Positions 21,954 through 31,617 of a DNA stretch of 64,000 nucleotides are shown piece after piece. A program made the position numbers and the translations under genes. This DNA is from Didymella arachidicola (taxonomy: Eukaryota; Ascomycota; Dothideomycetes; Pleosporales; Didymellaceae). Location of the stretch: contig CM049997.1 in the NCBI GenBank assembly GCA_016630955.3, forward strand, positions 310,001 through 374,000, given 5' to 3'. The first letter of the stretch is position 1; every line of letters begins with the position of its first letter. The notes under the pieces were generated by a model. That model had not been told where the DNA came from and made no database searches. It saw only the letters and a program-made list of their open reading frames with translations.

Positions 21954-22162
21954 TGCGGAGCGGAGGTGTTATTGCTGTGGGCTGCTCATGGTGTTGTGGT
22001 GGATGGGCGATGCAGAGCGTCATCGACGGGGGTGGACGCCGCAGGGACCCCTGCCGAATGCTAGTGCGGCTCTGCGTGCTATCGATTAACTTTTTCTCCC
22101 CGCCGCCCCGCGTCTTGTTCTTCGCGCTGTCCACACCGCCGCGCCAACATCCACGGGTCGAC
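21954..22162. promoter_or_regulatory. short divergent promoter shared by COQ10 and TRM140
   Basis: 209 bp separate the two start codons. It must contain both leaders and the promoter(s). The right part is open in frame with TRM140 from ATGs at 22010 and 22058, so some of it may be translated. A C-rich stretch (CTTTTTCTCCCCGCCGCCCC) at about 22090-22109 resembles a core promoter. Confidence 0.5.
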
Positions 22163-23530
22163 ATGGCAGAGGACACGGCGACAGCCGCCGCCGCGCGCTT
22201 CCAGACCGACGACAGCCGCAGCACCAAGCAGCACCCGAAGCAGCAGCTCTCCAAGGCCATGGAGCACATGCGCTTCGCTGTCACCGCGGACCCCGTCCCC
22301 TCCAAGCCGCCCCAGCCAGCCGCCCCGACCGCGCCCTCACCGCCGCCCCCAGCACCGCCCGCCGCCGCGCCCGCCCCCGAAAACGACGCATACGGCGTGC
22401 CTGCCGCCATCCAGCCCCTGCGCAACCCCGCCTCGCGCTCGCACGACCCCGCCAACAACCAGAAGCGCTCCGACCCCTTCTCCTTCGGCTCGCGCATCCT
22501 CGAGGAGGGCGACAACATCTTCGAGTTCAACGCCTGGGACAACGTCTCCGTCGACGACACCTACAAGGCCTTCTCCGAGGCCCAGTTCGACGCCCAGCGC
22601 GCCGCCCCCGTCTCCGACTTTGACAAGAAGCGCTTCAACGCCGCGCCCGAGAAGTGGTGGAACGTCTTCTACAAGAACAACAAGACCAACTTCTTCAAGA
22701 ACAGAAAATGGCTCGCCCAGGAATTCCCCATCCTGTCCACCATCGGCGCCGCAGACGCCCCGCCCGCCACCGTCCTCGAAGTCGGCGCAGGCGCCGGCAA
22801 CAGCGCCTTCCCCATCCTGCAGAACAGCAACAACCCGCGCCTCAAAATCCATGCCTGCGACTTCAGCAAGCAAGCTGTCGAGCTCATCCGCGCCCACGAG
22901 CTGTACAGCCCGGCCCTCATCCAAGCAGATGTCTGGGACGTCGCCGCCTCGCCCGCCTCAGACAACAACGGCCTCCCCCCGGGTCTGGCTGAAGGCAGCG
23001 TCGACGTCGTCCTCATGATCTTCATCTTCTCCGCGCTCAACCCCGCTCAGTGGGACCAGGCCGTCCGCAACATCTGGCGCGTCCTCAAGCCCGGCGGGCA
23101 AGTCCTGTTCCGCGACTACGGCCGCGGCGACCTCGCACAAGTCCGCTTCAAAAAGGGGCGCTATATGGAAGAGAATTTCTACGTGAGGGGGGACGGCACG
23201 CGTGTCTATTTCTTCGAGCAGGACGAGCTGGAGGAAATCTGGGGCGGGATACCGCGGGGGACTGCACCGTCTACTTCTCCCTCTACCTCCACCGAGGACG
23301 TGCCGCTGAAATCGGATGGCGAAAATGAAACACGCCCCGCCTTCGACATAGCCCACTTCGGCGTCGACAGACGCATGCTGGTTAACCGCCAGCGAAGGCT
23401 CAAAATGTACAGGTGCTGGATGCAGGCTGTGTTCAAGAAACCCGGTTCGGAGACGGGGATGCAGAGCGCGGTGCCTACGAGCACGTTACGGCAGGATAAG
23501 GAGGGCGGGGGCGAGGACGAGGATGCGTGA
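22163..23530 (+). CDS. TRM140: tRNA (cytosine-3) methyltransferase, Trm140/METTL2 family
   Basis: Single exon, 455 residues from the ATG at 22163. An Ala/Pro-rich N-terminus (about 50-80) precedes the family block FEFNAWDNVSVDDTYKAFSE, then KWWNVFYKNNKTNFFKNRKW, SAM-binding VLEVGAGAGNSAFPIL, HACDFSKQAVELI, ALIQADVWD, LMIFIFSALNPAQWDQAV, WRVLKPGGQVLFRDYGRGD, FKKGRYMEENFYVRGDGTR and VYFFEQDEL. These identify the class-I methyltransferase that makes m3C at position 32 of tRNA-Thr/Ser. The reading frame stays open upstream; ATGs at 22058 and 22010 would add 35 or 51 residues. The 35-residue extension has no acidic residue before its last position, several Arg and many hydrophobics, like a mitochondrial presequence. 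Codons in the first 800 bp are strongly C-ending. Confidence 0.92.
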   Translation: MAEDTATAAAARFQTDDSRSTKQHPKQQLSKAMEHMRFAVTADPVPSKPPQPAAPTAPSPPPPAPPAAAPAPENDAYGVPAAIQPLRNPASRSHDPANNQKRSDPFSFGSRILEEGDNIFEFNAWDNVSVDDTYKAFSEAQFDAQRAAPVSDFDKKRFNAAPEKWWNVFYKNNKTNFFKNRKWLAQEFPILSTIGAADAPPATVLEVGAGAGNSAFPILQNSNNPRLKIHACDFSKQAVELIRAHELYSPALIQADVWDVAASPASDNNGLPPGLAEGSVDVVLMIFIFSALNPAQWDQAVRNIWRVLKPGGQVLFRDYGRGDLAQVRFKKGRYMEENFYVRGDGTRVYFFEQDELEEIWGGIPRGTAPSTSPSTSTEDVPLKSDGENETRPAFDIAHFGVDRRMLVNRQRRLKMYRCWMQAVFKKPGSETGMQSAVPTSTLRQDKEGGGEDEDA

Positions 23531-24085
23531 TGGGATGTGTGGGAAAGCTGAAGGGAAGGAAGTAAATAAGTGTGTTGAGGTGGAGGTTTGTATATACCCT
23601 AATTCGATTCGAGTTGTTTCATTTTTTGCTGCGGTTTCAACTATCTTGCCATGTTTCGGTGGACGATATTGGTTTCCATACTTTCAGAATTGAGTGATAT
23701 TACACTGATTCGCATCCTTGGAGAATGACCAACCCTCTCCACATCCCATTACAACCACACAAACCCCACCCCTCCACCTACCCAGCATCCCCCCGCTCCC
23801 CGCTCCTCAGCCCCCTTAATCCTATACCCACCACAACCGCAGCACGGCGCCTCCTTCGTCCTCGCTCTCAGACTGCGAACACGGATATCGCGGGATGAGC
23901 TCCAGAAGGGCACGACGACGGTACCGGGCTGGGTGTGTGTGGATTACTGGCCGTCGTCCTGGAAAGGCAAGTGTCTCCGCTTTACACGCTGCCGACTGCT
24001 CAAACACCGCAATGCGCTGGACTATCCTCCGACTCAGCACCAGGCATCAAGGTGGAGACTCGACAGTCTGTTGCTCCATCAATGC
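23531..24085. other. convergent intergenic region TRM140 / Zn2Cys6 gene
   Basis: 555 bp of 3' sequence of two convergent genes, with a CCACCCC-rich stretch at about 23758-23835. Nothing else was seen. Confidence 0.5.
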
Positions 24086-25827
24086 TCACTTCCCAAAGGC
24101 ACAAGCGTGTACGGAATCCGTGGGGCTCGACTGGGGTGCCGGGCTTCCCTGCATGTCTTTCAAGGCCTCGGCCAACACAACAGCTTGCCGCGTGCCGATT
24201 CGCAGCGCAACAAAGTGCAACATGTCTATCGCGTACTGCCGCATCTCGCTCCCTGACAGATCTGACGAGCCGGCGGCGTAAAGCGGCCATGAGAGATGGT
24301 ACATGCAAGTTGGTCTGCCTGGATCGAGAAAAGTCCCCGGGGGATGGATTCGATACCGAGAGTCGTCTTTTCCCAACACGTCAGGTTGACGAGGCTTGGG
24401 TGTCGGCCATTCCGGGAAGATGAGCATACCCGTCAGCTGTGGTACGGATGCGCAGATGGCTGTAGTGGTGGTTCTTATAACCCTCTCAGCCGCGGCTATC
24501 TGCGGCGCGACCTCTTCCTTTGTGAACAATGGAGGGCTGCACGCCCTGCCTTTCCAGAGCTGTTGACGGATGATTTTGTAGAGGTGCATTCGGCAGAGCC
24601 GGAGGTTGTTCCACATCTGAGCAATCCAGGGGTCCATGTATATGTGATAAAACCACCCGTGAACGTAGTCGGATGGCTGTTCAAGGTGAACCGTCTCATA
24701 CTGCCATACTTTTGGAATAAGCGCTTTGATACTATCGAGTTCACGGTCGAGGTTGATAGCCTTTGTGACCATAGTGACCGGGTCGCTGTCTTTGTCACGG
24801 TTCAAGTCGATCGAGTCTTGCATGAAGAGCGACATCCTGGTCGTCCATTGCCTGCCTTGAACAGCGTAGTCCGATGTTGGATTGCAGAATTCATACAGAT
24901 CGCGCATGCCATCTGGAACTGCTTGGCCAGATTCCAGGCTGCACAACATGGTGATACCGTAGAATTGATGGAAGATGCGGCGCGCGACATTCGACTTGAA
25001 CTGATCTGTGCCTCGGAGTACCAAAAGAGCGCTTGCTCCTTGCACGTGTTTGTACCATGTCTGGGTCGATTTCTTATCTGGAAATGCGATGCTCTCGTAT
25101 AGTCCGAGCATGATAACCGACATAAGCGTACTGTCCTTTACTGCTGTCTGCTTGACGCTCAAGGCACTGTTCGTCATGCGCAGAGCGGAACCATAAGCGG
25201 CGCGTGCTTTTGCCATGATTATGGGGTTCTTCGTGGAGTTGGCCAAACCGGCTAAAGAGGCTGCATTGGCGCTGCTTTGAAGGATCTCCTCACATGCAGG
25301 CTGCCTTATGGCTTCAAGCAGCCATTCATACTGTCCTCGCGGTACGAGAGCAGGTTGCGAAACATGGCTTGAGATGAAGAACCCCATGGCTTGGTCTTCG
25401 ATCGATGGCGTAATCTCTCTGGTCATGCTCTCTGGCGTTGGGTATCTCGAGAAAGACATAGGCGGCATTAGCAGTTGGGTGTCTGTATCTTTCCAAGTCA
25501 CCGGAGAGGACTGAGAACTGCTTGCGCGCGAAAGTGGCCCTTCGCCGGAATCTGAGCTGGAATGCTGCTGGGCCAATCTTTCATAGCGTTTCTCTGCTTT
25601 CTTGGCCACAACGGCAGTCTCGTCTTTAAACATCATCGACAACGCATCGCGATAGCCATAGCAGTCGTTGCCTGAGCGAATGCATTGCGAGCAGGAAGGC
25701 CGCTTTTGATCGCACTGCATTGACGTCAATTACCTGGTTCAGCATATCTACAGGGCGTCGCACGCACCTTGACCTTCCTGTCCCTACAGTGCTTACATCC
25801 CTTCGACGGTCTTCCAACGTTGGGCAT
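24086..25827 (-). CDS. Zn2Cys6 fungal-specific transcription factor
   Basis: Minus-strand exons 25827-25768 and 25714-24086 (53 bp intron), 562 residues. The binuclear zinc cluster is complete only after splicing: Cys11, Cys14, Cys21, Cys28, Cys31 and Cys38 in CX2CX6CX6CX2CX6C spacing, with the intron just before Cys21. A Ser-rich linker (about 65-110) follows. The remainder resembles the fungal-specific transcription factor domain of the PF11951 type (GFFISSHVSQPALVPRGQYE, LMSVIMLGLYESIAF, TWYKHVQGASALLVLRGTDQ, PWIAQMWNNLRLCRMHLYKI). It should act in the nucleus as a DNA-binding regulator; its targets are unknown. It lies 575 bp downstream of a Ppo oxylipin synthase on the same strand, so a local regulatory link is possible but unproven. 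Confidence 0.9.
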
Positions 25828-26402
25828 GGCGCTCTAGCGGCCACATTCGAGCTGTTCGACTCACGAGACGTGTGCGCTCTGTTCTCGAGTCTGGCACTCG
25901 CTCAGGAGTGGGGCGATGGTCTAGCCCCGCTCAACAAACGTAGCAGGTTTCGCAGCGTATATGAATCAAGTCCGTCCCCAGGTATCTGCATCGTCGGGTG
26001 CTGTAGTGCACGAACAGCAAAGTGAGCAAGCACGCGGCGTCGACGAAGGATCACTTCTGACAGTGGTCACCGGGTGAAGCCTACCCTGCAGGATGCCTAG
26101 AGGCTGACTAAACCCCGGCCCGGGGTGAGCGGGACGCTCGTGCTCATCATCAAGCAATCTGTTGAACACCACATCTTCGTAATATTGCATCTCGAATTTT
26201 TTGAATCCAATTTCATCAATAGGGTATATGGGAAGCCGAGCGAGCGAGCCAACACTAGCATACAAGCACAACACCGGAATTACATGTACTTTACCAACCA
26301 ATTCTGGTCGATCCTTGAAGATGCGTCTCTGGCCATCGCCTTCCGAGGGGCAATCTCACACGGCCTCGCCTCGCTCATCCCGTAACTCGACAGATAGCAC
26401 TC
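25828..26402. other. intergenic region between Ppo gene and Zn2Cys6 gene
   Basis: 575 bp: the 3' end of the Ppo gene and the promoter of the Zn2Cys6 gene (both minus strand). No gene or RNA signature was seen. An AT-richer patch lies around 26170-26225. Confidence 0.45.
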
Positions 26403-29400
26403 CTACTGCGCAATGCCGTTAGTTGTCAGTCCATTCACCGCGTCTCCACTCACGTAGCCGTTGGAGTATCCATTCGTTGCTGGCCCATTCGAATGCCCAT
26501 TGACTCCATTGGCACCGTTCACGACAGTCTCGTCATCATAGTGGAGCGTGAGACTGGTCGGAATCGGGCTTTCGTTCGAGGTGGCGTCCAAATAATGTCT
26601 CATGGTGATCCCAGCAAGCTTGTGCTCTGTCGTCGTAAAGCGACCCTGCTTTCCTGGTGCGCGACGCACGTTCTTCAGCTTAAAGACTTCGCGCAGGGTC
26701 GCTGCCAGCGAAGGACCGACCAGTCGAGCGCCGAAGCAGAAGTGAAGGCCGTGTCCAAGAAGCGTGTACTCCTTGAAAGAACGATGAGGGTTGAGGATCT
26801 CGGGGTCGGGAAATGCAATTGGATCCATGGCCGCCTTCGAGGTAGCGATCAAGACTGTATGGCCCTTCTTGATCGTGACAGGCCCACGGACACCATCCAG
26901 GATAGTGATATCCTTTGTCGCAACACGAGGAAGACCAGGAACAACACCTCTATGGCGCATCCCTTCGTACACGAAGCCCTGAAGTTCGCGGTCTGATACT
27001 GCGGTATCCATGTGGGCAAGCTGAATGATGCGCTCCTTGTACTTTTCGTATCCAGGGCTGAGGTACAAATCGATCAGTAGCGATGCCTGTTGTGTAATGT
27101 TGCCAGCAACAGGCGCTCCCATACCGATGCAGTCGCCGACTTGGTCACCAATGGGCAACCTTGTGTCTGCAAGCGCTTTGTAGATGCGGTCAGCATGAGG
27201 TCCGACCTCAAAGGCACTACCCTTTGCCATCCAGTCGACGATGCCCTCAAATCGACCGGTCTGAGTCTTAATGTGCGTCTCGAAGATTTGTCGCAGGGGC
27301 GCAGCGGCTTTCATCGCACCCTCCTTCAGCTTCCACTCATTGGCAGGCATAACGTTGAAGCTCTGGTACATGAAGAGCACAAGATAAGCCGTGAAGGCCT
27401 CGTGCAGAGACAGGAGGCCCTTGGGCTGCTCTTGAGTCTTCAATGGCAGTGCAAAGCGATCTGCAAGCCAGAGGATAGGCACAATGTTGGTTACGTCTCG
27501 AACTATATCGATGGAGCGCCTGCCTCTGGGTCCTTTGACGGAGTTCTTGAGGATCTGCTTGCGTACGTTCGTGCTGAAGAAATCTGTGATGTTCTTCTCG
27601 AAGCCTTCCTCGAAGAAGATCTTGTGAAGGATGTTCGAGCGATCATCATGCTTCTTAGCATCGTCCCAGCCGATCATGAAGTCATGCCCGGCGGTACAGT
27701 TACGGATCGCAGCCTGATACATGACTACGAAGCTGTCACGGTCCTCAAATACCTTCTTGCAGCCTTCTTGTGTTTGCACACTGACAACATCGCGATCGTT
27801 GGGCGGTCGCTGGAGATCATACTTCTCCAAGGCCTTGTTGCCGTGCACGATACCCTTTGCTGCCTCTGGTGTGTAGAAGGGCAAGAGCACGTACGTAGAA
27901 GTACCCGTGAAAGCCCCAGGAAGACCGTTGAAAAGCAGTCTTGGAAGGACTCCTCCATATGCTCCTGGTGTTGATTGCTGCAACAGAGCAGCGCCCCAAT
28001 TTGTCAAGGTGTTCGCGTTGAAGTCGTAGCTAAGGAACCGGTCCCCACGAACGAGAGCAACAGCATCATCCAATATACCTCGTCCAGTGGTCTGTCCAGG
28101 ACAAACACCACTGCCTGGCATAGGGAGCTTGGTGCACTCGGCCATCAATCCTGGGTACAGCTCCATGTTCTCGATATGGCCATACAGGAGTTCTGCGGCG
28201 CGTGCGGTCTCCTTATCGGCGTTCCAGTCCTCGAAGGTCTCGTACGGCTTCAGATTCAGGTATCTGCGGAACTCATTGAGCGTGCAGACGTTGAACAAGT
28301 CGCGTGCCTGTAGCTGACCCATGATGTCTACGACCTTGAGACTCGCCGGAGTGCCATGTGCGCCGAATGCATGTGCTGGCTCTTCGATACAGCTCTTGAT
28401 CAGTTCTGCCAAATCGCTGTCTCGAAAGTGTCCATCTGGTTCTCTTCGCAGGTTGGCGAAGGTCCAGTCTTTGGCTTCCACCCCGGGCGCAAAGAGCTTG
28501 TGGCCATACACCTTCATGACTTGATGGAACATTTCAACAGTCACATCGTCGATGCTGCCCAAGTGGGGGTGAACTGAGCGCACGATATCTTCCATCCACT
28601 TGTCATCTGCGGCACTGAGCGCAGCATGCCAGTGATAGAGGACGGCGAACTCAACAGACACGGCACTACCGGTGCCTCGTTCAACACGAGTTCCACCCTG
28701 CTTGATCTCCTTGCCAAGATCTAGAGACCATTCAGAGTTCGCTCGAGGAGTGTTCAGAATTGCAGCAACATAGTCTTTAAGGACAACTGATGCAAAGAAG
28801 CCGACGTTGATGTTGCGTGTGATCTGGAAGATGTCTTCGTCTTGCCTCGAATTATGTCAGCATTCCACGTATACTAGTTGCTTGTAGGGCGCATACCATT
28901 TCTTTTCCTCTTCGTTCAATTGATCCCAAGGCTTGTACTTGCCATCTTCGTTGACAGAGTATAGCGATTCTGCCACATGGTTGTGGTTTCTGGAGAACAT
29001 CAAGAGCACTGCAACGACGCCGGGCGGCATCATCATAATGCGCTCTGAAGCAATCGAATCCGGATATATCAGTCCGTTGCGATACGTGCGGACGCGCTTC
29101 TGTTCCTTCTCTGTGTTTCCATATAGTGTGCTTAGGTCAACGTAGCTGGAGGTCTCGTTGATCCATGGATTCTCTCTCGATGTCTGGAAACACTCGTGGA
29201 TGACGACTGTTGCGAACGAAAAGAAGAGACGGTTCAAGCCAGACGGGTGTGGACGGAATGGACCGTCGCGCTTCAGCAGGGCTTCGTACACATCTTCGAC
29301 ATTAGGGAGGTTTGGACCTTTGCAGACTGTCAGCCTCAAAGTTTTCAGGGAATACCAAGTCGCATACCTTTGGGCTTGGATGGTGGCACATTACGCGCGT

Positions 29401-29824
29401 AAGGCGAGCCGGCCTTACCCATCTCTGGGTTCCAAGGGTTGTTCCCGCTGCCATCTGGTCGACGATACCGTGCCGTAGGCCCAGCCATAGTGGGCGTAGG
29501 GTGAGGGAGATCGTGCCACAGCATGGAAATGAAGCCGTCCGAAACTTTCGCACTCAAGCCACTGTTTAGAGGCAGACCTTGGAGCATCTCGACGCCATGC
29601 TCCAGCATACAGTCCTTGTCATCTATGGGGTCGCCAGACGCAAGGGTCGTAATAGCCTCGACAGCAAATTTGGCATTCTTGAACCCGAGATTCCTAATGT
29701 CATCGCCAACAGCTGTCTTCTGAGGGTTCTTCACGCCGCTAGAAGCTTCAGCGGACCGGCCATCACTAGCCTTGGTAGGCTTCTTCCTGATGGTGCCTAG
29801 TAATGATCGCAATTGACTGGGCAT
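26403..29824 (-). CDS. ppoA: Psi-producing oxygenase (linoleate dioxygenase / P450 fusion)
   Basis: Minus-strand exons 29824-29368, 29317-28897 and 28845-26403 (introns 50 and 51 bp), 1106 residues, close to the usual 1050-1100. The N-terminal haem peroxidase/dioxygenase domain has the distal His193 (FSFATVVIHECFQ), NPWINETSSYVDLSTLYGNT and the catalytic Tyr363 with proximal His366 in LYHWHAAL (the family usually has YRWH). The C-terminal P450-like hydroperoxide isomerase domain keeps the haem-thiolate motif LGHGLHFCFGARL with Cys996, unlike PpoC-type members that lose this Cys. The tail (about 1060-1106) is rich in Asn-Gly pairs. Family knowledge: Ppo enzymes convert linoleic and oleic acid to 8-hydroxy and 5,8-dihydroxy oxylipins (psi factors) that balance sexual and asexual sporulation. 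Whether it is PpoA or a closely related paralogue needs a phylogeny. Confidence 0.93.
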
Positions 29825-31617
29825 TGTAAGAGATCGCACGCGTTACCACGTGCACGTACAAACAATAAGGATCAAAAAATGGGGAGAGAACGTGTAGGTG
29901 GAGAGGCAATAACTAAATAAATCTCTGGGGCCGACGGCAGCTTTGAGGGACAGCCACCACACATGCCAAGCATCACCTTCCACCAGCATCTGCAACGCAC
30001 TGACTGCATCGACCAACCCCTCGTGGTGATCGCCAGCAAGAGCGACGAACTGCCATGTTCGGCGAACATTTCACAGGGTCCTACCCAGTCATTTCATATG
30101 GCATCGTGCCCGTGTTCGCATCATGAGAATACTCGTGGGATGCTCATCGTCCGAGCTTTGAGAGCTTCAATGGAACGGATCTCATTGGGTGGCTGGCTGA
30201 GTGGAGTGCAGCGTCGTATGCTAGTGCTCGCTAAGTAGAGCTGCATTGGGACTTGAAGCCATGCAAGGTTGACAGTGATCAGTGCATTGTATACTCTATC
30301 CAGCTGAGTTTCCACACTCAATGAGCGACGCTGGGCTCGCCAATCGCTTGGGGACGTAGCGCATATATTGCACGGAGCGAATGAGGGCTCATGGTGTCAT
30401 CTTTGAGTGGGTGCGCTCCCGGTGCAGTAGAACGCAGTCCGTCTGTGATTACCCAGGGCATTCTGCTGTGGTGCTCATGCAGGCTGACGCTTCGCCCCAA
30501 GAGCTCAATGGCGCACAGCAGGTGGTCGGCCAAAGGCGGAAGGCGCCAGCATTTACGGACGGCAGTCCGACAGCTTTCGGGTTAGCAAGTTCTGAACGCG
30601 TCGAAAGTCCAGAGATTCGATCGACATCCGAATCAGAGGCTAAGAGAGACGTATCAGTGGTTGGAAGCTATGACGTGCCTCAGTGCATTGTGAAGCCGGT
30701 GTGTACAGTAGGTGCTCTCGTGCTGTTGCACTGCACATGCAGCCGCAACAAAGAAAACGGGATGTCCGCTCAGCTGGTGGTGTGCATGAATGACAGTCGC
30801 ATACAACAAGGGTCTGCAGTTGATGAGATCGGCTTGTACCGAAACACGGTCCGGTGGGTGCAAAAACATTTAGGAACAGATTCACGGAAGAAAGGCTGAT
30901 CGATGCGGGCACGGCCCGGCGCTGAGTGGAGCACCAACGCAAGGGTCTATCCCTCAATTGGGAACGGCCATGAGCTGCTTCTCTAAACGTCGCCGACGTG
31001 AGGAGCTTCATCGGTGGCCCGCATTATCGATCTGCAGCACTGCAGCTGCGAGTATCCATCTCGGCCCAATCAATGACCGGGTGATTATGACGATGCGTAG
31101 CTTACTCTCTTCCTTGCCCAGTCACAGTGTGAGCTCTGCATGCGACAGGACTCCACTCTAATTTAATGTCCGTTGTGGCCAGCAGACGTCTCTTTGGCTC
31201 GAGCGGCTGCTGTTGAGTGAGCGCGAACCAATACCTTTCGATCCAATGCGTTACTGAGGAGCGGTCCGGCTGCGGTGTAGCCAGCGGGAATGTCAAGCCA
31301 GCAATCACTGGGTGCGCCATCACACGAGAGTAAAAGATCAACAGACTTTAAGGCTTGATCAAGCGAAGCCGATCGACGAGCACATGCGTGATGGCTGATC
31401 AAGCATGGCGATAGCGACTTTAGCGGTACGCCAACCCTGACCGGCAGCCGGGCAGCCATCGATGCGGACGAGGGATCACCGCGTATAGCCATAGCTCCAT
31501 TTGCGAGAACTGTCCTTGCCACAGAAGCTCTAAAGGAGTCACTGCGTGGGCCAATGTTACGTTGCTGCTGATAGCAACTATCTGCTTCCTTTCTCGTCGT
31601 TCTTGCCAACCTTGAGA
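29825..31617. promoter_or_regulatory. 1.8 kb divergent upstream region of Ppo and DUF2235 genes
   Basis: The Ppo gene runs left and the DUF2235 gene runs right from this interval, so it should hold both promoters. ORFs up to about 170 codons on both strands show no domain. No repeat, tRNA or transposon end was noticed. Its length suggests more than a minimal promoter, which fits two conditionally expressed genes, but no specific sites are claimed. Confidence 0.4.

Noticed and set aside
21436..22560. 374-codon minus-strand frame spanning COQ10 and TRM140
   Set aside because: It runs antisense through TRM140 and out of frame through COQ10; low-complexity composition and no conserved motif.
27090..27974. 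294-codon open frame on the plus strand
   Set aside because: It lies fully inside the Ppo gene on the opposite strand, which has clear conserved motifs.
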